Of a stretch of DNA of 45,645 bases, positions 38,200 to 45,566 are shown piece after piece (the first letter of the stretch is position 1; each line of letters begins with the position of its first letter). Origin of the DNA: Aerococcus viridans (GTDB taxonomy: Bacteria > Bacillota > Bacilli > Lactobacillales > Aerococcaceae); assembly GCF_002871935.1 (NCBI RefSeq), contig NZ_PNHQ01000015.1, positions 1 to 45,645 of the forward strand. Reading direction: 5' to 3'. The notes beneath the pieces were generated by a model. It searched no databases, was not told where the DNA came from, and saw only the letters and a list, made by a program, of their open reading frames with translations. The position numbers were made by a program, and so were the translations under genes.

Positions 38200-38314
38200 G
38201 ATTTTACAAGTCAAAAAGGTCCGATACTTCCCAAAATGCGCCAATAATATGTCGTGATTGTTCGGCTTTGGTCCAGTACGTCAATTCTAAACGATTTTTT
38301 CTCATCTTCCCTTT
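38200..38314. repeat. Diverged copy of the MITE-like repeat (right part only)
   Basis: Aligns with 8770-8884. Shared blocks are GTCCGATACT, ATTGTTCGG, TTTGGTCCA and the CTCA.CTTCC end. The left terminal hairpin GAGAGGCTG is absent. It sits between the cellobiose operon promoter and the histidine phosphatase gene. Confidence 0.6.
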
Positions 38315-38324
38315 TCCAAGACGA

Positions 38325-38918
38325 TTAATCAGACAGCTGGCTATAATCATGGTTTAACACATCTTTATATTCAAATTCACCATCTTGATAATCAAATATA
38401 AGTGCTGAACAGTTAGTAAAACCAATGTCTTTTGAAATAGAGCCTTCAAAATTGGTTTTATCTTTAAAGAATTGTGCGATTGCCCCACCGTGACTAACAA
38501 TTAATATCGTTTGGTCAAGATGGTTGTCCGCAATGTTTTTAACTGCTTTACTAATTCGATTTCTAACATCTGCTTCTCTTTCACCTTGATAACCCGCAAA
38601 GAAATCACCATATGGTAAAGGAGGATTTAAGTGTTCTGATTCTGCCTCAAATGTACCAAAGTTCCATTCTTTAAGTGATTTTAAACGGTGATAACCTTTA
38701 TTTTGTCCTAAAATAATCTCTAATGTATCACTGGCACGTTCTGATGTTGATGCGTAAGCTACATCAAAAGTAATCCCTTCACGTTCAAAATGATCACGCG
38801 CAATTTCTGCTTGCCGAATACCTTTGGCAGTTAGTGGGGAGTCTGACCCACCTTGTATCTTATGTAAGACATTGAATAGAGCTTGCCCATGGCGCATCAT
38901 ATAAATTCTTGTTGTCAT
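38325..38918 (-). CDS. Histidine phosphatase family protein (phosphoglycerate mutase-like)
   Basis: A 197-residue histidine phosphatase. The catalytic RHG motif (RHGQ, His10) opens the protein. ASTSERASDT near 58-67 supplies phosphate-binding residues. The second catalytic His is in ILIVSHGGAIAQFF near 142-155. Family members dephosphorylate small metabolites; the length fits the cofactor-independent phosphatases rather than true mutases. A GTG at 38927 is 1 nt from GAGGAG, so the ATG at 38918, 10 nt away, is preferred. It is monocistronic with no clear terminator; the substrate is unknown. Confidence 0.88.
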   Translation of the reverse strand: MTTRIYMMRHGQALFNVLHKIQGGSDSPLTAKGIRQAEIARDHFEREGITFDVAYASTSERASDTLEIILGQNKGYHRLKSLKEWNFGTFEAESEHLNPPLPYGDFFAGYQGEREADVRNRISKAVKNIADNHLDQTILIVSHGGAIAQFFKDKTNFEGSISKDIGFTNCSALIFDYQDGEFEYKDVLNHDYSQLSD

Positions 38919-39100
38919 TAGATTCACTCTCCTCTATTGATTTTCCTCGATGCCATGATCATAATTCAAAAAGAAAGCATTTTCAAATAATTTAACTAGG
39001 ACTATTCATTAGAATATACAAGTATTTGCTGATTAAAAATGCTATTTTATTACAATTTTGTTAGAATATACTCAGAGCTATGATTACAGGAGGGTATATG

Positions 39101-40129
39101 ATGAGCTTTAAACCAATAAGTGAAACTGTTGATTTCGATGCGATTAAATCACATGCGAAATTAACTGATGAAGAGAATGCGATTAAGGAAGCACGCGATA
39201 AAGAATTGCAGGCAATTATGTCTGGTGAGGATGATCGTTTTCTATTAATCATGGGACCATGTTCCGCTGACAATGAAGAGGCAGTTGTCGAATATGCACA
39301 CCGTTTAGCAAAGTTACAAGAAGAAGTGAAAGATAAAGTCTTTATTGTACAACGTGTATATACGAATAAACCTCGTACAAATGGTGACGGATATAAAGGC
39401 CTATTACACCAACAAGATCCAACTGGTGAAACAAGCTTAATTCGTGGAATGAAAGCTGTTCGCAACATGCATCGTCGTGTCATTACTGAAACAGGTATGA
39501 CTACTGCTGACGAAATGCTGTACCCAGATAACTTACAATTTGTAGAAGATTTAGTTTCTTATCACGCTGTAGGTGCCCGTTCTGTAGAAAACCAACAACA
39601 CCGTTTCGTTGCTTCTGGTTTAGACTGCCCTGTTGGTTTAAAGAATCCAACGTCTGGTAACCTTACTGTGACTTTTAATGCCTTGCATGCAGCACAAAAA
39701 CCTCAAGAGCTAATGTACTCAGGTCAAGAAGTCTTAACAAGTGGTAATACTTTTGCCCATATTATCTTGCGTGGTGGTACGCTTGAGAATAAAGAAGTTG
39801 TACCGAACTACCACTATGAAGATCTAGTGAAGACAATTAATTACTACAAAAAAGAAGACTACAAAAACCCATTTGTTGTAATTGATACCAATCATGATAA
39901 CTCAGGTAAGAATCATTTAGACCAAATTAGAATTGTTCAAGAAGTTTTACAAAACCGTCAATGGAATGAAGACATTAAATCTTATGTTCGTGGATTCATG
40001 ATTGAATCTTACTTACAAGATGGCCGCCAAGAACCAGGCGGGGACGTATTTGGCCAATCTATTACTGATCCATGTCTAGGTTGGGAAAAATCAGCAGAAT
40101 TAGTGCGTTATATCGCAGAAAATGTTTAA
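39101..40129 (+). CDS. aroF: 3-deoxy-7-phosphoheptulonate synthase (DAHP synthase, class I)
   Basis: A 342-residue enzyme making DAHP from phosphoenolpyruvate and erythrose-4-phosphate, the first step of the shikimate pathway. Conserved blocks are LIMGPCSADNEEAV near 45-58, YTNKPRTNGDGYKGL, VGARSVENQQHRFVASGL and the DTNHDNSGKNH metal-site motif near 264. This is the AroFGH type rather than the AroA/KdsA-like type. Two upstream ATGs (39080, 39098) are in frame. The AGGAGGG site at 39088-39094 is 6 nt from the ATG at 39101 and 3 nt from 39098, so 39101 is chosen. An extended -10 (TGTTAGAAT) lies upstream. No T-box is seen. A strong terminator follows. Confidence 0.93.
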   Translation: MSFKPISETVDFDAIKSHAKLTDEENAIKEARDKELQAIMSGEDDRFLLIMGPCSADNEEAVVEYAHRLAKLQEEVKDKVFIVQRVYTNKPRTNGDGYKGLLHQQDPTGETSLIRGMKAVRNMHRRVITETGMTTADEMLYPDNLQFVEDLVSYHAVGARSVENQQHRFVASGLDCPVGLKNPTSGNLTVTFNALHAAQKPQELMYSGQEVLTSGNTFAHIILRGGTLENKEVVPNYHYEDLVKTINYYKKEDYKNPFVVIDTNHDNSGKNHLDQIRIVQEVLQNRQWNEDIKSYVRGFMIESYLQDGRQEPGGDVFGQSITDPCLGWEKSAELVRYIAENV

Positions 40130-40148
40130 AATGATATCATAATAACTC

Positions 40149-40193
40149 AAAAAACGAGCTCATGATTTTTTTAATTCAGGTAGCTCGTTTTTT
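40149..40193. terminator. Bidirectional terminator between aroF and metQ2
   Basis: AAAAAACGAGCT (40149-40160) pairs with AGCTCGTTTTTT (from 40182). T runs end both strands. It serves the convergent aroF and orphan metQ transcripts. Confidence 0.88.
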
Positions 40194-40248
40194 TGATTAA
40201 ATTCGTAAACTGATGAATACTTTAATATAACTGAGATCAGGTCGAGTA

Positions 40249-41088
40249 TTATTCAACTGGTGCAAAACCATAGTCATCCCAAGCAGGCACTTGACCTCCG
40301 TGATATACTTCCTCAATTAAGGCTGCTGTTTCTTCTGTTTGATAAATTTCTACAATCTGTTTAAATGTTTCATTATCAGCTTCATCTGTTCTAGCAGCAA
40401 TTACATTAATGTATTGTTGTGCTGATTCAGAATTTGGCTCTAAGAATAGAGCATCCTCTTTTGGATAATAACCTGCATCTACTGCATAACCACCATTAAT
40501 AACTGAGAAGTCCACATCGCTAACTGAACGGGCAGTTTGTGCTGCATCAACTTCTTGAATATCTAAATTATACGGATTCTCTGTAATATCATCAACTGTT
40601 GGGGTGAATGAAGCCGAGGCTTCTTCATCAAGCGTAATAAAACCAGCCTCTTGTAGTAAATTTAATGCGCGACCTCCATTAGTAACATCATTTGGTATGG
40701 CAACTGATTGACCTTCACTAATTTCTTCAATAGTGTCATGTTTCTTTGAATAAATCCCTAGTGGTGTAATGATTGTATTACCAATTGGTGTGAAATCATT
40801 ACCAGAGGCTTCCTCATAATTATTCATAAAAATAATCGTTTGAAATGAATTCAAATCAACTGAACCGTCTGCTAATGCGTCATTGGGTGTGTTATAGTCA
40901 TTAAATTTAACCAACTCAATATCAATATCGTATTCTTCTTTAGCTCGTTCAGCAACGCTATCCCAAACTGTTGTATCATCACCTACAAGGCCAACTTTTA
41001 CTGTGCTATCTGCCCCACTACCACATGCTGCTAAAAGCAATGAAGAACCTAAAGTAAACCCAATTAATTTAACCAATTTTTTCATCAT
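40249..41088 (-). CDS. metQ2: Orphan methionine-binding lipoprotein (MetQ/NlpA family)
   Basis: A 279-residue NlpA-family lipoprotein with the lipobox SLLLAACGSG and a mature domain starting KVGLVGDDTTVWDSVAERAKEEYDI. The block GQSVAIPNDVTNGGRALNLLQEAG is the MetQ hallmark. No metN or metI accompanies it, so it probably docks on the MetNI complex encoded at 20.9-22.4 kb, or on one elsewhere. GAGG precedes two adjacent ATGs (41088 and 41085). It differs clearly from the metQ in the metNIQ operon and may have a different ligand, such as D-methionine, a sulfoxide or a dipeptide. A T-box leader controls it. Confidence 0.88.
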   Translation of the reverse strand: MMKKLVKLIGFTLGSSLLLAACGSGADSTVKVGLVGDDTTVWDSVAERAKEEYDIDIELVKFNDYNTPNDALADGSVDLNSFQTIIFMNNYEEASGNDFTPIGNTIITPLGIYSKKHDTIEEISEGQSVAIPNDVTNGGRALNLLQEAGFITLDEEASASFTPTVDDITENPYNLDIQEVDAAQTARSVSDVDFSVINGGYAVDAGYYPKEDALFLEPNSESAQQYINVIAARTDEADNETFKQIVEIYQTEETAALIEEVYHGGQVPAWDDYGFAPVE

Positions 41089-41121
41089 TATTTCCTCTTT
41101 TCATTTTCCTAATTTTTTAAC

Positions 41122-41410
41122 AAAAAAGTCCTTAGTCCAAACAGCTAAACTAGCTATCTCGACTAAGGACGCATTTCACGTGGTACCACCTTAATTCAGA
41201 AAGAACTTCTTTCCCTTATCCCCACATCATATTAAGAAAATAAAATAGGGCTAGCAGATAACGGCGCCACACGAGTTCATCTTATGATTTTTTATATCAA
41301 AAACACTCGAATCACTTTAACCTCAAGGACCATCTTCAATGCTTATCAATAGTTTCTTTCACCAAACGAAACCTCTCTTAAATTGATGCCTATTTACTTA
41401 TCCCATCTTC
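41122..41410 (-). promoter_or_regulatory. T-box riboswitch, apparent tRNA-Met specificity, leader of metQ2
   Basis: The T-box core AAGGTGGTACCACG (41179-41192, minus strand) precedes a terminator hairpin with GTCCTTAGTC (41161-41170) pairing GACTAAGGAC (41128-41137) and a TTTTTT tail. Stem I carries an AAGTA 5' loop strand, a TGGTGAAA distal loop and the specifier strand TTGAAGATGGTCC, reading ATG (41331-41333) plus purine. A matching reading in the other T-box supports Met in both. Confidence 0.9.
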
Positions 41411-41426
41411 GGTAATATCTATTTAA

Positions 41427-41455
41427 ATATTATCTAAATCAACTAAACCTGTCAA
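41427..41455 (-). promoter_or_regulatory. Promoter of the metQ2 T-box leader
   Basis: A consensus TTGACA (41450-41455) is followed after 17 nt by TAATAT (41427-41432), immediately upstream of Stem I. Confidence 0.65.
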
Positions 41456-41611
41456 TGTTAGAGAGCTTTGGGATTTATATCAATTATAATCGGTGAAACC
41501 TATCACGATAATTTTATTTTTCTAAATCGTTTCACTATGTAAATAAAACATTTAGCTAATTGTAATCTTTCTAAACAAATAGTTAATACATTTTTGCCTA
41601 TCATCTCATTT

Positions 41612-41640
41612 AAAAAGGGAACTATCCAACGATAGTTCCC
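41612..41640 (-). terminator. Terminator after the luciferase-like oxidoreductase
   Basis: GGGAACTATC (41617-41626) pairs perfectly with GATAGTTCCC (41631-41640) around CAAC. A TTTTT run follows on the minus strand. Confidence 0.92.
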
Positions 41641-41655
41641 CTCAAGTATAACGAA

Positions 41656-42660
41656 TTAAATTTTATCAAACATCTCCGCTAAATAACGGTATGATTGTAG
41701 TCGCTTGTCCTCATCAAAAATCGGCGCGTAAACTAAGATTTCATCGATACCTAAGCTTTCAATTTCATCATCTAAAATAGCTTTTACCGTTTCTTTTGAT
41801 CCCTTAATAATAAATCGCTTAGTTAGATAATCATCCAATATAGCTTGTGCGCCTGCTCCTAAACTATAGTCTTTGGCTTCTTCAGGGGTCATATTCGGAA
41901 TAAGTTGACCAGTTCGAATCCCCATTTGCACCAATTCAATGGGCTTAGCTAAATAATCTGCTTCCTCATCTGTTTCGCCCACAATGATCATATAAGACAC
42001 CATGACCTTGGGTTTTTGGAAAAATGCACTCGGCTCAAACCGGTCCCGGTACAATTTAAAAACGTCCGGATCCGTTTCAATACCAAAAAATTTCGCAAAG
42101 GCATAACCCAAGCCCATTTGTGCCGTCACCAATGCTGATTGTCCAGAAGACCCTAGCATCCAAGGTTCCGTTAGATGTTTCAGATTTTGGGGCATAGCCC
42201 GTACCTTTCCATAAAAATCAGGTGCTTGCTTGTCTGCCAGATAATCTAAAATCACTTGGATTTTATCGTACATATCTGTAAAGGTTTGCGGACGCCCTTC
42301 AGCTAATGCCTTAATCTCATCCGGACCAGATCCCGGCGCTCTACCTAGCCCAATATCAATTCGACCTGGAGCTAAAGCGGTCAATGTCTTGAAGTTCTCT
42401 GCTATTTTTAAAGGAGAATAATGCATAATCATTGTGCCGCCCGTACCTAAATGTATACGGTTAGTTTTCGCTGCAGCATAAGCAACTAGCATTTCTGGTG
42501 ATACAGAGGCTAAACTAGACATGTTATGATGTTCTGCAAACCAGTACCGGTTATAATTTAATTTCTCAATCTCTTGAACAAATCGCATTGTGCGTTCAAT
42601 TGCACCTTCTGCAGATTCCCCTTTATTTATCGTTACTAAATCGTGTACCCCTAATTCCAC
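41656..42660 (-). CDS. LLM class flavin-dependent oxidoreductase (MsnO8-type, luciferase-like)
   Basis: A 334-residue bacterial-luciferase-like TIM barrel. Family signs are the NRYWFAEHHNMSSLASVSPEM block near 37-57, IHLGTGGTMIMHYSPLKIAENFKTL near 69-93, and PGRIDIGLGRAPGS near 98-111. This is the YtmO/YhbW/MsnO8 group, which uses reduced FMN and oxygen. An ATG at 42669 directly abuts GAGAGG; the GTG at 42660 has 9-nt spacing and gives the family start ELGVHDLVTIN, so GTG is chosen. It lies 93 nt after the chromate transporter pair, with a TATAAT (42695-42700) that may allow separate transcription. Its substrate is unknown; reduced flavin could come from the reductase at 18.5 kb. Confidence 0.87.
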   Translation of the reverse strand: MELGVHDLVTINKGESAEGAIERTMRFVQEIEKLNYNRYWFAEHHNMSSLASVSPEMLVAYAAAKTNRIHLGTGGTMIMHYSPLKIAENFKTLTALAPGRIDIGLGRAPGSGPDEIKALAEGRPQTFTDMYDKIQVILDYLADKQAPDFYGKVRAMPQNLKHLTEPWMLGSSGQSALVTAQMGLGYAFAKFFGIETDPDVFKLYRDRFEPSAFFQKPKVMVSYMIIVGETDEEADYLAKPIELVQMGIRTGQLIPNMTPEEAKDYSLGAGAQAILDDYLTKRFIIKGSKETVKAILDDEIESLGIDEILVYAPIFDEDKRLQSYRYLAEMFDKI

Positions 42661-42753
42661 ATAAAGCATCCTCTCTATTCTTATACTCCCTATTATTATA
42701 GCCGATGCATCCTAAACGAGAAAGAAATATGCCTTGACTAATCCTGACTTTAA

Positions 42754-43323
42754 TTAAACGGCTAATCCTTTGGCTAAATAAGCCACAACATTCAGAACAC
42801 CTGCCAACATCATCACCATTACCGGATCCCACTTCGTTTTAAATAATAAAGTAAGACATATCACAAAAATAATGACCGCAATAATGTTGACCGTCTGGAT
42901 GCCAATAACTTGATCTCCCCAAAAACTTGTCACTAAAATAGACATCCCTGCGGTTGCTATCATAGCGACAACTACTGGTCGTAGCGCCTTTAACACATAC
43001 TGTAGTGAAGCTAAATTACGATATTTCATATAGACATAAGCTAAAAGCGTTACCAGAATAATCGAAGGGAAGACTGAACCAAGCGTCGCTGCAATACCTC
43101 CGGGAACCCCCGCAATTTGATTACCTACAAAGGTTGCAGAGTTAATTGCAATCGGCCCTGGCGTCATTTGAGAAATAGTAATTAAGTCTGTAAATTCTTG
43201 CTGAGTCAACCATTGATGATTGGTCACAATCTCATCTTGAATTAATGGTAAAGCTGCATAACCGCCACCAAAACTAAAAGCGCCAACCTTTAAAAAAGAC
43301 CAAAATAGCTGCAAATAGATCAT
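42754..43323 (-). CDS. Chromate transporter, short-chain, second subunit
   Basis: A 189-residue half-size CHR protein with about five to six hydrophobic segments. The CHR motifs FLKVGAFSFGGGYAALPLI near 10-28 and TPGPIAINSATFVGNQIAG near 54-72 are both present. Short-chain CHR proteins work as pairs encoded side by side, like Bacillus YwrA/YwrB, exporting chromate or handling related oxyanions. GGGAGGT precedes the ATG. Its start overlaps the stop of the first subunit (ATGA), so the two are made in equal amounts. Confidence 0.9.
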   Translation of the reverse strand: MIYLQLFWSFLKVGAFSFGGGYAALPLIQDEIVTNHQWLTQQEFTDLITISQMTPGPIAINSATFVGNQIAGVPGGIAATLGSVFPSIILVTLLAYVYMKYRNLASLQYVLKALRPVVVAMIATAGMSILVTSFWGDQVIGIQTVNIIAVIIFVICLTLLFKTKWDPVMVMMLAGVLNVVAYLAKGLAV

Positions 43324-43907
43324 ACTTTTTTACCTCCCATATGCCGGTCAAGTAAGTATTTACCAATACCTAAAGTTGCTGCAACAAAAATAATTAAAAT
43401 TACATTCACATTGAAGAAATAATTGGCAACAAAAGCAACTAACATTGCTGTGATGAGTAATGGATTTTTTGTATCTGTCACTTCTTTACCCATTTGAAGC
43501 ACTACCGCTACTATAACTGCTGCCACTCCAGCTTGCATTCCTTCTAGTAGCAAAGAAATCCAGACGTTCGATCTAAAAGCATCATAAAAGAAAGAAATCA
43601 AAGTAATGATCGTAAACGGAGGAATAATGGTTGCAATGACTGCCGTTAATACACCTAATAAACCAGCTAATTTATACCCAATGACAATGGCACCATTCAC
43701 CGCTATCGCACCTGGTGCTGACTGCGCAATTGCCACTAAATCTAACATCTCGTCTTTCTCAATCCACCCTAGATCCTCCACAAAAGTTTTACGCATCAAA
43801 GTGATAATGACATAACCACCACCAAATGTGAAAGCACTCAAGACAAGGGTCGACATAAATAGTTTTCGTAAGATCGCTAACTTACTATCGGTATGTTTAC
43901 TGTCCAT
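43320..43907 (-). CDS. Chromate transporter, short-chain, first subunit
   Basis: A 195-residue half-size CHR protein paralogous to its partner downstream. FMSTLVLSAFTFGGGYVIITLM near 20-41 and SAPGAIAVNGAIVIGYKLAG near 70-89 carry the conserved glycines and prolines. The frame extends to 43937, but GGGAG just upstream selects the ATG at 43907. Overlap with the second subunit indicates a heterodimer. CHR transporters move chromate or sulfate-like anions; a link to sulfur supply elsewhere in the window is possible but unproven. Confidence 0.88.
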   Translation of the reverse strand: MDSKHTDSKLAILRKLFMSTLVLSAFTFGGGYVIITLMRKTFVEDLGWIEKDEMLDLVAIAQSAPGAIAVNGAIVIGYKLAGLLGVLTAVIATIIPPFTIITLISFFYDAFRSNVWISLLLEGMQAGVAAVIVAVVLQMGKEVTDTKNPLLITAMLVAFVANYFFNVNVILIIFVAATLGIGKYLLDRHMGGKKV

Positions 43908-44052
43908 AAATCTCCCTTCTAAATAAAAGCTTATCAAGTATCATTTCCATTATACAGCAGTAATGAATAAAATAAGTACTTTTGCCACTTACGCAAGCAG
44001 CCTAAGCGCTGCCTGGGTACGGAAGGTAAATATTAGGGACAATGAATAATAA

Positions 44053-44082
44053 ATAAAAAACAAGTAATCAAATAATTACTTG
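44053..44082 (-). terminator. Terminator of a lost gene
   Basis: CAAGTAAT (44061-44068) pairs with ATTACTTG (44075-44082), with T residues at 44053-44060 on the minus strand. A stop codon at 44076-44078 lies within the hairpin, at the end of a coding-like tail, although no full gene is present upstream. Confidence 0.7.
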
Positions 44083-44159
44083 GAAATTTGCTCATCAATC
44101 TTATTTGACGAAGAGCCAAATAATTTGTAATTCTTTGATTCTTTTTGGTATTCGTAATA
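44076..44159 (-). pseudogene. C-terminal remnant of an unidentified protein gene
   Basis: A minus-strand frame reads a hydrophilic tail containing YEYQKESKNYKLFG and NKIDEQISK, then a TAA placed exactly in a terminator hairpin. The upstream continuation is cut by the terminator of the tRNA operon (44163-44205), so only about 28 codons remain. The codons look native (AAA, GAA, AAT-rich). I do not recognise the parent; a basic tail after a hydrophobic FFIYY could be the end of a membrane transporter. The hairpin position is the main support. Confidence 0.35.
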
Positions 44160-44162
44160 AAT

Positions 44163-44205
44163 AAAAAAACTCCTAAAACGTTGATTTAACAACATTCTAG
44201 GAGTT
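44163..44205 (-). terminator. Terminator of the rRNA-tRNA operon
   Basis: AACTCCTA (44168-44175) pairs with TAGGAGTT (44198-44205), with an inner GTTG/CAAC extension. A long T run on the minus strand follows the last tRNA gene. Confidence 0.9.
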
Positions 44206-44244
44206 ATAAAGAGTTTTATTTGATACTCTTTTACACTATATTAA

Positions 44245-44328
44245 TACCGGTGGCCGGGGTCGAACCGGCACGTCCGTAAGGACACAGGATTTTGAGTCCA
44301 GCGCGTCTGCCAATTCCGCCACACCGGC
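44245..44328 (-). tRNA. tRNA-Leu (anticodon CAA)
   Basis: 84 nt with a long variable arm. Acceptor GCCGGTG pairs with CACCGGT. Anticodon loop CTCAAAA reads CAA, recognising UUG. No CCA is encoded. Confidence 0.97.
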
Positions 44329-44366
44329 AAATCAATCATATTTGCATGTCTTCCTAAAAGCGTGAA

Positions 44367-44437
<71 letters not shown>

Positions 44438-44449
44438 ATAAATAAAAAA

Positions 44450-44521
44450 CTGGGATAGCTGGATTCGAACCAACGAATGACAGAGTCAAAGTCTGTTGCC
44501 TTACCGCTTGGCTATATCCCA
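44450..44521 (-). tRNA. tRNA-Gln (anticodon TTG)
   Basis: 72 nt, acceptor TGGGATA with TATCCCA, anticodon loop CTTTGAC. The U1-A72 first pair is typical of tRNA-Gln. No CCA is encoded. Confidence 0.97.
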
Positions 44522-44530
44522 ATAAAAAAG

Positions 44531-44604
44531 GGCGAGTGATGGGAATCGAACCCACGAGTGTCGGTGCCACAAACCGATGCGTTAACCACTTCGCCACACT
44601 CGCC
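44531..44604 (-). tRNA. tRNA-His (anticodon GTG)
   Basis: 74 nt, with an encoded extra 5' G opposite C73 (the histidine identity pair). Anticodon loop TTGTGGC. No CCA is encoded. Confidence 0.97.
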
Positions 44605-44622
44605 AAAATAATATTAATAAAA

Positions 44623-44693
44623 CAGGGACAGTAGGAATCGAACCCACAATGACGGTTTTGGAGACCGTAGTTATACCGTTTAACTATGTCCCT
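44623..44693 (-). tRNA. tRNA-Trp (anticodon CCA)
   Basis: 71 nt, acceptor AGGGACA with TGTCCCT, anticodon loop CTCCAAA, discriminator G. Confidence 0.97.
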
Positions 44694-44727
44694 ATCCAAG
44701 TAATATCCCATAGTTTAAAAATGTAAA

Positions 44728-44808
44728 TGGAGGGAGAAGGATTTGAACCTTCGAACCCGAAGGAACGGATTTACAGTCCGCTGCGTTTGGCCACTTCGCT
44801 ATCCCTCC
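44728..44808 (-). tRNA. tRNA-Tyr (anticodon GTA)
   Basis: 81 nt with a long variable arm. Acceptor GGAGGGA with TCCCTCC. Anticodon loop CTGTAAA. Confidence 0.97.
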
Positions 44809-44811
44809 ATA

Positions 44812-44884
44812 TGGTCCGAGACAGATTTGAACTGCCGACACCTTGAGCTTCAATCAAGTGCTCTACCAACTGAGCTATCAGACC
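44812..44884 (-). tRNA. tRNA-Phe (anticodon GAA)
   Basis: 73 nt, acceptor GGTCTGA with TCGGACC. Anticodon loop TTGAAGC. Confidence 0.97.
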
Positions 44885-44907
44885 ATAATAATAATATTTT
44901 AAACTAA

Positions 44908-44980
44908 CGGTCCCGACGGGAATCGAACCCGCGATCTCCTCCGTGACAGGGAGGCGTGATAACCGCTACACTACGGGACC
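44908..44980 (-). tRNA. tRNA-Asp (anticodon GTC)
   Basis: 73 nt, acceptor GGTCCCG with CGGGACC, anticodon loop CTGTCAC, discriminator G. Confidence 0.97.
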
Positions 44981-45005
44981 AAATATTTTTGAAACAAAAT
45001 TCTAA

Positions 45006-45078
45006 TGGAGAATGAGGGGCTCGAACCCCCGACATCCTGCTTGTAAGGCAGACGCTCTCCCAGCTGAGCTAATTCTCC
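45006..45078 (-). tRNA. tRNA-Val (anticodon TAC)
   Basis: 73 nt, acceptor GGAGAAT with ATTCTCC, anticodon loop CTTACAA, discriminator A. Confidence 0.97.
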
Positions 45079-45086
45079 TAGAATAA

Positions 45087-45158
45087 TGACCCGTACGGGA
45101 CTCGAACCCGTGTTACCGCCGTGAAAGGGCGGTGTCTTAACCGCTTGACCAACGGGCC
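45087..45158 (-). tRNA. tRNA-Glu (anticodon TTC)
   Basis: 72 nt, acceptor GGCCCGT with ACGGGTC (one G-U pair), anticodon loop CTTTCAC. Confidence 0.97.
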
Positions 45159-45176
45159 ATAATATAAGTTTTTTTA

Positions 45177-45263
45177 CGGAGAGTAAGGGATTCGAACCCT
45201 CGAAACAGTTTCCTGTTTACACGATTTCCAATCGTGCTCCTTCGGCCTCTCGGACAACTCTCC
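45177..45263 (-). tRNA. tRNA-Ser (anticodon GGA)
   Basis: 87 nt with a long variable arm (AAACAG/CTGTTT). Acceptor GGAGAGT with ACTCTCC, anticodon loop TTGGAAA, discriminator G. Confidence 0.97.
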
Positions 45264-45284
45264 ATGGGCAAGGAACTCTACCAA

Positions 45285-45358
45285 CTCCGCAAGTAGGACT
45301 CGAACCTACGACATCTTGATTAACAGTCAAGCGCTACTACCAACTGAGCTATTGCGGA
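45285..45358 (-). tRNA. tRNA-Asn (anticodon GTT)
   Basis: 74 nt, acceptor TCCGCAA with TTGCGGA, anticodon loop CTGTTAA. It is the first tRNA after 5S rRNA. Confidence 0.97.
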
Positions 45359-45368
45359 ATAAAAATAC

Positions 45369-45487
45369 TGCATGGCAACGTCCTAGTCTCACAGGGGGCA
45401 ACCCCCAACTACATTCGGCGCTAAGAAGCTTAACTTCTGTGTTCGAGATGGGAACAGGTGTGTCCTTCTTGCCATCATCACCACACA
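45369..45487 (-). rRNA. rrf: 5S ribosomal RNA
   Basis: About 119 nt on the minus strand. The terminal helix TGTGTGG/CCATGCA, the conserved CCGTTCCCATCTCGAACAC-like loop (here CACCTGTTCCCATCTCGAAC), GAAGTTAAGCTTCTTAGCGCC and a TAGGACGTTGCC 3' region are all present. The ends are placed from the terminal helix and may be off by one or two bases. Confidence 0.95.
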
Positions 45488-45566
45488 ATATTTATATGAG
45501 CTCTTGTTCGCTCAAAACTGAATCTGTAAGTCATCGACCATTCCATCATACAATCTTTTATCCATT

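Noticed and set aside
43985..44035. Possible tmRNA fragment (TACGCAAGCAGCCTAAGC-like stretch)
   Set aside because: The stretch vaguely recalls a proteolysis tag, but no tRNA-like acceptor or T arm ending in GGTTCGA is nearby and the length is far too short.
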